From Chromatiales bacterium (GTDB lineage: Bacteria; Pseudomonadota; Gammaproteobacteria; Poriferisulfidales; Oxydemutatoraceae): a stretch of DNA of 48,000 nucleotides. The position numbers and the translations under genes are program-made. Positions 1-7,805 of this stretch are shown here, in pieces. Position 1 is the first letter of the stretch, and each line of letters opens with the position of its first letter. Under the pieces are notes generated by a model. It saw nothing but the letters and a program-made list of their open reading frames with translations, was not told where the DNA came from and ran no database searches. The stretch is taken from assembly GCA_014323925.1 (NCBI GenBank), contig JACONC010000004.1, positions 1 to 48,000 of the forward strand, given 5' to 3'.

Positions 1-1480
1 TCTACTGAGATGATGATGGTATTACTACTAACATTCAATGGGACGGTATTGTTGGTGATTGGGTCATCATTCGCAGTAATGGCAATGATATTACCATTGT
101 CGTTAGAGGTCGGATTTAACTCGATTTGTGCTACATCGCTATCCACGATTGTGGTGTATTGCATTGTTTGGCTATTGAAGCTGGGGTCAAGTTTTAAATT
201 GGGACCAGGTTGCCCAGTAGATAGAGTCAGAGCAGTTAAGTACGGCATTTGTCGGGTGACTATTATCGTATAGCGTGCAGTGGCTCTGCCATCTGGTGTG
301 GTTACTGAGATGATAATGGTATTACTACTAACATTCAATGGGACGATATTATTGATGATTGGGTTATCATTCGCAGTAATGGCAATGATATTACCATTGC
401 CGTTAGAGGTCGGATTTAACTCGATTTGTGTTACATCGCTACCCACGGTTGTGGTGTATTGCATTGTTTGGCTACTGAAGCTGGGGTCAAGTTTTAAATT
501 GGGACCAGGTTGCCCAGTAGATAGAGTCAGAGCGGTCAAGTACGGCATTTGCCGGGTGACTATGATCGTATAGCGTGCAGTATCTCTGCCATCTGGTGTT
601 GCTACTGAGATAATAATAGTGTTATTACCGACATTCAATGGGGCGATATTATTGATGATTGGGTTACCGTTAGTAGTCATAGTAATGCGATTGCCACTGG
701 CGTTAGAGGTCAGATTTAATCTAATTTGTGTTACATCGCTATCTACGATTGTGTTGTATTGCATTGTTTGGCTACTGAAGCTTGGGTCAAGTTTTAAATT
801 GGGACCAGGTTGCCCAGTCGATAGGGTCAGAGCGGTTAAATATGGCAGTTGTCGTCGAGTCACTGTTAGCGTATAGCGTGCAGTGGCTCTGTCATCTGGT
901 GTGGTTACTGAGATGATGATGGTATTACTACTAATATTCAATGGGACGGTATTATTGATGATCGGGTTATCATTCGCAGTAATAGCAATGATATTACCAT
1001 TGCCGTTAGAGGTCGGATTTAACTCGATCTGTGTTATATCGCTATTCACGACTGTGGTGTATTGCATTGTTTGGCTACTAAAGCTTGGATTAAGTTGTCC
1101 GCTGGATAGAGTCAGAGCGGTCAAATACGGCATTTGTCGGGTGACTGTTAGCCTATAGCGTGCAGTGGCTCTGCCATCTGGTGTTGCTACTGAGATGATG
1201 ATAGTGTTATTACCGACATTCAATGGGACGGTATTATTGGTGATTGGGTTACCGTTAGCAGTCGTAGTAATGCGATTGCCACTGGCGTTAGAGATCGGAG
1301 TTAGCCTAATTTGTGCTACATCGCTATCCACGATTGTCGTGTATTGCATTGTTTGGCTACTGAAGCTGGGGTCAAGCTTTAAGTTGGGACCAGGCTGCCC
1401 AGTTGATAAGGTCAGAGCGGTTAAGTATGGCGGTTGCCGGCGGGTTACTATTATCGTATAGCTTGCAGTGGCTTTGCCAT
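1..1480 (-). repeat. Array of at least five ~300-bp in-frame tandem repeats encoding beta-sandwich domains
   Basis: A landmark inside each unit (gcattgtttggct) recurs at 161, 461, 761, 1064 and 1346, giving periods of 300, 300, 303 and 282 bp. All are multiples of three, so the repeats stay in frame. Each unit encodes one domain of the form MPYLTALTLS...YTT.VDSDV.QI...NNTVPLNV..NTI..SVATPDGRAT. Two subtypes are visible. One has NGNIIAITANDNPI (units near 10-273, 280-573, 883-1158) and the other has ASGNRIT.T.NGNPI (619-876, 1165-1461). The unit around 883-1158 lacks the short PGPNLKLD insertion present in the others. The array continues beyond the left edge. Confidence 0.9.
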
Positions 1481-3908
1481 CAGCTGATGTAACGACTATG
1501 TTGATAGTATTATCACCTACATTGAGCGGCACTCCAGCACCGCCACCACCGGATACAGCTGTACCGTTGATGGTAATCCTCTGTCCGCTATAGTTGGGCA
1601 TCGGTGTGACATTAAGGATGTCTGTATCGCTATCAACGGTTGCTGTATATTGTTTGACTGTGCTATCAAAGGATGGGGTGAGTGGTCCTGGCGATATGGA
1701 TAGATTTTGTAAAACAACACTGGAGGGAGATGTTCTCTGCGCTTGAATAATATAAGATATGTCACAAGGAACATCAGGAATATTGGAGAAATCTCTGAAG
1801 CGAACATTTCCGACACCGACTATTGTGGCTTGTTCATCGGAACTTAAAATGACTGTGATAGTATCGGTTGCAGCGATTCTGATTAGCTCTCCATCTATCA
1901 TTTGAGTAAATGAGTCCATGTAGCGAAGTGTATAGTGGTTGGGTGGCTGTGAGCTCTGTGGGCTAGCTTCCTGATAAATAATGGTCTGATCATCGTTATC
2001 CATTAAACTGAATCGCCCAGATGGTGTCCGCACCATATCGTATTCGCTATCTATAAATTTGATATCATCAATATTGAGCCCTAAGCATTGTACATATACA
2101 TTCTCATATCTAGCGTGCCAGCTACCTACAGGTTCAAAACTTTGTTCGGATAGCCGTATGATTTTTATAGTATAAGTTTCCGTTCTGCCATTATCTCCAG
2201 TGCTCACTGTTACTGTAGCCGTTTGAACGGTCTCTGCAGTTAAGTGAATCGCAACATTCGTCGTCACTGATCTACCGTTGACAGTGATTTTTTGGCGATC
2301 ATTAATAGTTTGTAAATTAACCTCAAGTTGTGTTGTGTCACTGGCAACGGTTGCAACATAAGCAGTTATTGTGCTATTGAAACTTGGATATAGCTCTCCT
2401 ACTGACAGAGAAAGTTTAGCCAACCTTGGAGGTGTATTGTCGTAAAATGGCCGTCTTGAGTCATCACAAGTAGAAGTATCATTAGGATAATAGCTACTCC
2501 CATCTGTCAATGCACATTGAACGCGCCCATCTTCATAAATTTTATCAAAGCGAGAAATAGCACCTTCGCATGAACTTAAATTTAGGTTGCTAGAGAGTAC
2601 GCCGCGTACAAAGTATCTAGGTCCCCAAAAAGAAGCACCTGATGCACCTCCTGCTATGCCACCGCGAAGAGCCTTTATGCTGTAATGGGTACATCCATAA
2701 CCACGACAATTCTCAAGGCGAACAATACCTCCACGGGCAGAGGTTATAATATCTAGTGCATATCGAAACCCAGTCACTTCAGCTTGTGCATAGTTTTGAC
2801 GGTTAGAGTTTCCGTGATGTAGTGTCTCTAGAGTAGAACCGACGCTCAAGCTATCAGGGTTGTAGCCCAACAAGAAAGGACTATTTGTCTGAGACGATGG
2901 ACGGCCGTCGGCGCGTTGAATAGAGTTTCTGTTAACCCAAAGCAATGCCCAATCACCTCTGCCATTTCCGGCGATGAATCTAACATCATTGCCGACGAGT
3001 TTGTCATCAGCGGTTGCACAAACGGATTGACTAGTTCTGACTTGTGCATTGATAACGCTGCCTTTGCGCATTTCCTGTGAACTACCGGGATGAACGCAAT
3101 GTAACGCAGTTAATAGATAGTATCCGGAATTACCCGAACTATTTAGAAAACCACCTGTACATGAAAATGCGTCCCCACTGGGTGCTGTATATATTATCTG
3201 GCTAATAGCACGGTATGCCCCTATATCGTCGGCGATGCATTCATCATTGCGAACTGGACAGCTAGGTTGCTGAGCTTGACTTTCTGATGAAAAGCCTCTG
3301 AGTGCAGGGAAATCGTCGTTGCCTTTTCTAAAATAATGATTGATTTTTTTAATGATAAACGGGAAAGTATTGGGTTGTAAGCTACTATCCTCAGCCGCCC
3401 ATACTTCAATAACGATGGCATTCCCTGGAACGCTGGTCGACCAAAATTCTTCCTTATTCTGACTACGGATATCGGGATATTCACCGATATGGCTGGTTAC
3501 CGCGTTTTGACCAGAATAGACTTTAACTTTCAACTGAGATGTTAGGGTGGCTTCAGAGAATAATACCTGCATGCCGACCGCAGCAGGAGATTTGATATGC
3601 AGATGCCAGATATTAAAGTTCTCTTTAGTGCCCAACAATTTCCAGTTTGAGTGATTGACCGAAATATCTCGTTGTATAGTCAGGTAAGTACGATCTTTTT
3701 GTGCGATTAAATCGACGATTTCTAGCTGCTCCTGATAGCTGAGTTCGGGTAGGACGATGGTTGCATCGTCTGGGTAGAGATACATCATCTCGCGAGCACT
3801 TTGTATCGTTTTAGGTTCAAAAGTAGCACTGGGTTGCGCCGGCATATAAGCCTCTGCAGCACTGAATATAAGAAAAATAGCTATCGCTACTGATAATTTT
3901 CTAATCAT
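1..3908 (-). CDS. Secreted trypsin-like protease with cadherin-like repeats, copy 1 (3' end beyond window)
   Basis: Partial gene. The reading frame starts at the ATG complementing 3906-3908 and stays open for 1302 codons to the left edge. The product begins with a signal peptide (MIRKLSVAIAIFLIFS, then AEA). A region of about 200 residues of unknown function follows, then a serine protease domain with the His in LLTALHC (codon 3099-3101), the Asp in GRGDWALLW and the Ser in GGASGASFW. Spacing and surrounding cysteines resemble lysyl endopeptidase-type S1 proteases. Downstream come a cadherin-like beta-sandwich domain (LSLSVGELYPSFNS), an unassigned two-cysteine domain, another sandwich domain, and then at least five near-identical sandwich repeats. 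It is a close tandem paralogue of the gene at 4131-7556, but longer because of the repeats. Export is inferred from the signal peptide. Substrate is unknown, and no C-terminal anchor can be seen because the end is missing. Confidence 0.85.
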   Translation of the reverse strand, partial: MIRKLSVAIAIFLIFSAAEAYMPAQPSATFEPKTIQSAREMMYLYPDDATIVLPELSYQEQLEIVDLIAQKDRTYLTIQRDISVNHSNWKLLGTKENFNIWHLHIKSPAAVGMQVLFSEATLTSQLKVKVYSGQNAVTSHIGEYPDIRSQNKEEFWSTSVPGNAIVIEVWAAEDSSLQPNTFPFIIKKINHYFRKGNDDFPALRGFSSESQAQQPSCPVRNDECIADDIGAYRAISQIIYTAPSGDAFSCTGGFLNSSGNSGYYLLTALHCVHPGSSQEMRKGSVINAQVRTSQSVCATADDKLVGNDVRFIAGNGRGDWALLWVNRNSIQRADGRPSSQTNSPFLLGYNPDSLSVGSTLETLHHGNSNRQNYAQAEVTGFRYALDIITSARGGIVRLENCRGYGCTHYSIKALRGGIAGGASGASFWGPRYFVRGVLSSNLNLSSCEGAISRFDKIYEDGRVQCALTDGSSYYPNDTSTCDDSRRPFYDNTPPRLAKLSLSVGELYPSFNSTITAYVATVASDTTQLEVNLQTINDRQKITVNGRSVTTNVAIHLTAETVQTATVTVSTGDNGRTETYTIKIIRLSEQSFEPVGSWHARYENVYVQCLGLNIDDIKFIDSEYDMVRTPSGRFSLMDNDDQTIIYQEASPQSSQPPNHYTLRYMDSFTQMIDGELIRIAATDTITVILSSDEQATIVGVGNVRFRDFSNIPDVPCDISYIIQAQRTSPSSVVLQNLSISPGPLTPSFDSTVKQYTATVDSDTDILNVTPMPNYSGQRITINGTAVSGGGGAGVPLNVGDNTINIVVTSADGKATASYTIIVTRRQPPYLTALTLSTGQPGPNLKLDPSFSSQTMQYTTIVDSDVAQIRLTPISNASGNRITTTANGNPITNNTVPLNVGNNTIIISVATPDGRATARYRLTVTRQMPYLTALTLSSGQLNPSFSSQTMQYTTVVNSDITQIELNPTSNGNGNIIAITANDNPIINNTVPLNISSNTIIISVTTPDDRATARYTLTVTRRQLPYLTALTLSTGQPGPNLKLDPSFSSQTMQYNTIVDSDVTQIRLNLTSNASGNRITMTTNGNPIINNIAPLNVGNNTIIISVATPDGRDTARYTIIVTRQMPYLTALTLSTGQPGPNLKLDPSFSSQTMQYTTTVGSDVTQIELNPTSNGNGNIIAITANDNPIINNIVPLNVSSNTIIISVTTPDGRATARYTIIVTRQMPYLTALTLSTGQPGPNLKLDPSFNSQTMQYTTIVDSDVAQIELNPTSNDNGNIIAITANDDPITNNTVPLNVSSNTIIISV

Positions 3909-4078
3909 GAGTTGCTGCTGAATAAATATAGGGGGTTACTTTCTCTCTATTCATTATAAGTCTAGCCGCTCAAAAGATGCCAGGCGATTGATACAAACAC
4001 ACAGGGATGATGTTCCTTTTTTATCTCTCAGCTAGGTATTATATTCACAGGTGCCCGACTTCAGACTGACTTACGCAT
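3909..4078 (-). promoter_or_regulatory. Duplicated upstream region of protease copy 1, with a TATAAT box
   Basis: This stretch matches 7557-7726 upstream of copy 2, including an identical 26-nt block at 3978-4003 (7625-7650 in copy 2). A perfect minus-strand TATAAT complements 3953-3958, about 45 nt before the start codon, and is conserved in copy 2. No good -35 box sits 16-18 nt upstream. There is no clear Shine-Dalgarno sequence before either ATG. The rest of the gap, to 4130, is AT-rich, and I see no gene in it. Confidence 0.55.
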
Positions 4079-4130
4079 TAGTTTTTTCTGGTGTCGGTGA
4101 TACAGCGGAAAATCTTTCTTTTTAATGTTC

Positions 4131-7100
4131 TTATCTCAGTGGACCTTCAAGGAATACTCGGGTGCGCACTAAGATACCGAAATTCACCTTGAGTATATAT
4201 TGTTCCATTGCACTGGGATCTCTATCTACGACATCTATATAAATTGTGTTGATACTATCTGTCAGCGTGATTGGGAGAGCTTCACCACTGGCGATAGGTT
4301 GATTATTGATGCTAGAACCGCTTTGCGGTGTATAGCGAACGGCAATTGTGCGTCCGGCATCGGCGGTCGGTGTTACAAGAATGTTGTTTAGCGTGTGATC
4401 TACACTGATAAAATAGTTTAAGTTTGTAGGGTTAAAGTCTGGTTTTAGGGTTAATTGTTGGGTAGTGGTTGGGGTCTGTGCGGCAACGATGAGATCGCTT
4501 AAGGTAGCAGTGCTTAGGCGCCTGATTGTTAAACGGTAGTTTTGCATACCAGTGTCGTCTGCAGTTGCTACTGTGATGGTAGTTGGATTATCTCCCACCT
4601 CGAGTCTAACCGCAGTGTTAGTGTTCTGTTCATTAATAGTAATGGTATGCAAATCGCTATCCGCAGTGATCATTACATTCACTTCTCTCACACCATTACC
4701 CACAGTTGCCCGGTAATTTAGTGTAGCATCTTGACATTGTTGCCCAGCAAAATGAGGCATGATAGTTCCTACTGATAGCGACAAGGCGGTTAAACAGGGT
4801 TTTTGGCGGGTCACTGTTATCGTATAGCTTGTAATAGCTTGACCATCTGGTGTGGCTACTGAGAGGGTGATGATATTATTACCAACATTCAATGGGACGG
4901 TATTGTTGGTGATTGGATTATCATTCGCAGTAATAGCAATGGTATTGCGATTGCCGTTAGAGGTCGGATTTAACCTAATTTGTGCTACATCGCTATCTAC
5001 GATTGCGGTGTATTGCATTGTTCGGCTATTAAAATTCGGATTAACTTGCCCAGTAGATAGAGTCAGAGCAGTTAAGTACGGCATTTGTCGGGTGACCGTT
5101 ATCGTATAGCTTGCAGTGGCTCTGCCATCGGCTGATGTGACGACTATGTTGATAGTATTATCGCCTACATTGAGTGGTACTCTCGCACCACTACCACTGG
5201 ATGCGGCTGTACCATTAATGATAATCTCCTGTCCGTCATGGTTGGCTACCGGTGTGACTATAAAGGTTCCTATATCGCTATCAACAGTCGCTGTATATTG
5301 TTTTATTGTGCTATCAAAGGATGGTGTGAGTTGTAAGGATGGTGTGGGTTGTTCTGTCGACAAGGATAGATCTTTTAAAGCAATGCTGGAGCGAGGCCTC
5401 TGCACTTGAATGATATAAGATGTATTACAGGTGAAATCAGGAAGATCTGTGGCGCGAGCGTTTCCGAAACCGACTACTGTGGCTTGTTCATCGGAATTTA
5501 AAATGACTGTTATAGTATCGGTTTCTGTGAATCCGAATTCGGTAGATGAATCTGTGTAGCGAAATGTATAGCGATTGGGTGGTTGTCGACGAGTTTCGTT
5601 ATAAATAATAGAGGAATCACTGTTATTAATTAAATTGAATCGCCCAGATGATGTCTGCACAATATCATATTCGCTACCTACAGGGCCAAAAAGATCGTCA
5701 GCGGTCAACCCTAAGCATTGTATATCTACATGCTCATATGCAATAATTTGCCAAGTACCTACGGGTTCAAAACTTTGTTCAGATAGTCGTATGATTTTTA
5801 TGGTATAAGTATGCTTTTCGCTATCGTCCGCAGTACGCACCGTTATTGTAATCATTTGAACTGCTTCTGAAGATAAGCGAATCATAGCATTCGCCGCCAC
5901 TGCTCTACCGTTGACAGTAATTTTTTGGCGATCAGCAGCAGCTCGTAAATTAAGCTCAAGTTGGGTTGTGTCCCCGTCAACGGTTGCAACATAAGCAGTT
6001 ATTGCGCTATTAAAATTCGGATATAAATCTCCTGCCGACAGAGAAAGTTGAGCTAATCTTGGAGATATTCTAGCTAATCTTGGCGTATCGTAAAGCGGCC
6101 GACTTGAGTCATCACAACTAGAAGTATTGTCAGGATAATAGAGATTTCCATCTGTTAATGCACATTGAACGCGGCCGTCTTCATAAATTTTATCAAAGCG
6201 AGAAATAGAACCTTCGCATGCATTTTCACTAGCAGTACTAAGCACACCGCGTACCAAGTATCTAGGTCCCCAAAAGGAAGCACCTGATGCACCTTCCGCT
6301 AAGCCACCGCGAAGAGCATTTATGCTGTAATGCGTACATACATCACTACGACAATTCAGAAAAAGAACATTACCTTCAGAGTTAGATGTGATACTATTGA
6401 CTGCATATCGGCGTCCGGTCACTTCAGCTTGTGCATAGTTTTGACGGTTAGAGTTTCCGTGATGTAGTGTCTCTAGAGTAGAACCGACGCTCAAGCTATC
6501 AGAGTTGTAGCCCAACAAGACAGGACTATTTGTTCGAGACGGTAGACGACGACCATCAGCGCGTTGCACAGAGTTGCTGTTAACCCAAAGCAATGCCCAA
6601 TCACCTCTGTCATTTCCGGCGATGAATCTAACATCATTTCCTACGAGTTTGTCATCATCAGTTGCACAAACGGATTGACTGGTTATGACTTGTGCATTGA
6701 TAATGCTACCTTTGCGCATTTCCTGTGAACTACCGGGATAAATGCAATGGAACGCGGTTAATAGATAGAGTTCGGAACTACCCGAACTATTTAGAAAACT
6801 ACCTGTACATGAAAATGTCCGTCCATTGGGTTCTGTATATTCTATAAAGCTAATAGCACGATATGCTCCTATATCGTCGGGGATGCATTCATTATTCTGA
6901 ACTGAACAGCTAGGTTGCTGAGCTTGGCTTTCTAATGAAAAGTCTCTGAGTGCAGGTAAATCGTCGCTCCTTTTTCTAAAATAATGATTGATTTTTTTAA
7001 TGATAAACGGGAAAGTGCTAGGTTGTAAGCTACTATCCTGCGCCACCCATACTTCAATAACGATGGTATTTCCTGGGACGCTGGTCGACCAAAATTCTTC

Positions 7101-7556
7101 TTTATTTTGACTACGGATATCGGGATATTCACCAATATGGCTGGTTACCGCGTTTTGACCAGAATAGACTTTGACTTTGAACTGAGATGTTAGAGTGGCT
7201 TCAGAGAATAATACCTGCATGCCGACCGCAGCGGGAGATTTGATATGTAGATGCCAGATATTAAAGTTCTCTTTAGTGCCTAGCAATTTCCAGTTTGAGT
7301 TATTGACCGAAATATCTCGTTGTATAGTCAGGTAAGTGCGATCTTTTTGTGTGATTAAATCGAAGATTTCTAGCTGCTCCTGATAGCTGAGTTCAGGTAA
7401 AACGATGGATGCATCGTCTGGATAGAGATACATCATCTCGCGGGCATTTTGTATAGTTTTAGGTTCAAAAGTAGCACTGGGTTGTGCAGGCATATAAGCC
7501 TCTGAAGCACTGAATATAAGAAAAATAGCTATCGCTGCCGATAATTTTCTAATCAT
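4131..7556 (-). CDS. Secreted trypsin-like protease with cadherin-like beta-sandwich repeats, copy 2
   Basis: Complete 1141-residue paralogue of the gene at 1-3908. Residues 1-20 form a signal peptide ending SEA. Residues 21-215 are a conserved N-terminal region, possibly a propeptide. The protease domain spans about 216-480. It starts from a Cys-rich stretch and has H270 (LLTAFHC), D319 (RGDWALLWV) and S424 (GASGAS), which fits a chymotrypsin-fold catalytic triad. CTGSFLNSSG before the His and the paired cysteines resemble lysyl endopeptidases. Cadherin-like sandwich domains follow at about 504-592, 728-823, 828-916, 922-1013 and 1019-1125. Residues 593-720 are a separate domain with conserved C614 and C709 that I cannot assign. 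No sortase motif, autotransporter barrel or evident T9SS tail is visible. It is probably a secreted or surface protease; its target is unknown. Confidence 0.85.
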   Translation of the reverse strand: MIRKLSAAIAIFLIFSASEAYMPAQPSATFEPKTIQNAREMMYLYPDDASIVLPELSYQEQLEIFDLITQKDRTYLTIQRDISVNNSNWKLLGTKENFNIWHLHIKSPAAVGMQVLFSEATLTSQFKVKVYSGQNAVTSHIGEYPDIRSQNKEEFWSTSVPGNTIVIEVWVAQDSSLQPSTFPFIIKKINHYFRKRSDDLPALRDFSLESQAQQPSCSVQNNECIPDDIGAYRAISFIEYTEPNGRTFSCTGSFLNSSGSSELYLLTAFHCIYPGSSQEMRKGSIINAQVITSQSVCATDDDKLVGNDVRFIAGNDRGDWALLWVNSNSVQRADGRRLPSRTNSPVLLGYNSDSLSVGSTLETLHHGNSNRQNYAQAEVTGRRYAVNSITSNSEGNVLFLNCRSDVCTHYSINALRGGLAEGASGASFWGPRYLVRGVLSTASENACEGSISRFDKIYEDGRVQCALTDGNLYYPDNTSSCDDSSRPLYDTPRLARISPRLAQLSLSAGDLYPNFNSAITAYVATVDGDTTQLELNLRAAADRQKITVNGRAVAANAMIRLSSEAVQMITITVRTADDSEKHTYTIKIIRLSEQSFEPVGTWQIIAYEHVDIQCLGLTADDLFGPVGSEYDIVQTSSGRFNLINNSDSSIIYNETRRQPPNRYTFRYTDSSTEFGFTETDTITVILNSDEQATVVGFGNARATDLPDFTCNTSYIIQVQRPRSSIALKDLSLSTEQPTPSLQLTPSFDSTIKQYTATVDSDIGTFIVTPVANHDGQEIIINGTAASSGSGARVPLNVGDNTINIVVTSADGRATASYTITVTRQMPYLTALTLSTGQVNPNFNSRTMQYTAIVDSDVAQIRLNPTSNGNRNTIAITANDNPITNNTVPLNVGNNIITLSVATPDGQAITSYTITVTRQKPCLTALSLSVGTIMPHFAGQQCQDATLNYRATVGNGVREVNVMITADSDLHTITINEQNTNTAVRLEVGDNPTTITVATADDTGMQNYRLTIRRLSTATLSDLIVAAQTPTTTQQLTLKPDFNPTNLNYFISVDHTLNNILVTPTADAGRTIAVRYTPQSGSSINNQPIASGEALPITLTDSINTIYIDVVDRDPSAMEQYILKVNFGILVRTRVFLEGPLR

Positions 7557-7726
7557 GAATTGCTGCTGAATAAAAAATAGAGGGTTACTTTATTTATTCA
7601 TTATAAACCTAGCCGCTCAAAAGGTGCCAGGCGATTGATACAAACACACAAGAATGGTGTTCTTGTTGATTTCCCAGTCAAGTATGACATTCACAGGTCG
7701 CCCGACTGCGGGCTGATTTATGCGCT
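7557..7726 (-). promoter_or_regulatory. Duplicated upstream region of protease copy 2, with a TATAAT box
   Basis: Counterpart of 3909-4078. The minus-strand TATAAT complements 7600-7605, 44 nt before the ATG, in the same place as in copy 1. A perfect small hairpin (GCCCG, loop ACTG, CGGGC) lies at 7701-7714, but it is degraded in copy 1, so it is unlikely to be essential. The -35 position is weak in both copies, so an activator or an alternative sigma factor is possible but not shown. Confidence 0.5.
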
Positions 7727-7765
7727 TGTATCGTTAGGTATGATAACAGAGTTATGAAGGATTAC

Positions 7766-7797
7766 AAACCGCTCCCTTAAACTAGAGAGTTCGGTTT
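7766..7797 (-). other. Inverted repeat just downstream of uvrA
   Basis: On the minus strand AAACCG, a two-base bulge, CTCTC, an 8-nt loop, GGGAG and CGGTTT can form a hairpin with an 11-bp stem containing one G-U pair. It begins 9 nt after the uvrA stop codon. A U-tract does not follow it on the minus strand, so it may be a weak or Rho-assisted terminator, or an mRNA-end stabiliser. This is visible structure with uncertain function. Confidence 0.35.
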
Positions 7798-7805
7798 TCT
7801 AGTAT

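Noticed and set aside
10-1461. Five plus-strand ORFs of 85-98 codons, similar to one another
   Set aside because: They are antisense shadows of the in-frame beta-sandwich repeats on the minus strand; their similarity reflects only the DNA repeat.
1-3908. Protease copy 1 as a pseudogene
   Set aside because: The frame stays open for 1302 codons to the left edge and the catalytic residues are intact. The short minus-strand ORFs at 1517-1816, 2846-3049 and 3221-3484 are in another frame.
7600-7640. Sigma-54 promoter upstream of the protease genes
   Set aside because: TGGCAC and a GC 10 nt from its GG are present in copy 2, but the -12 element lacks TTGC. TATAAT just downstream is a simpler explanation, and copy 1 departs further (TGGCAT).
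7766-7797. Strong intrinsic terminator of uvrA
   Set aside because: The hairpin is real, but no U-tract follows on the minus strand, so I list it only as an inverted repeat.
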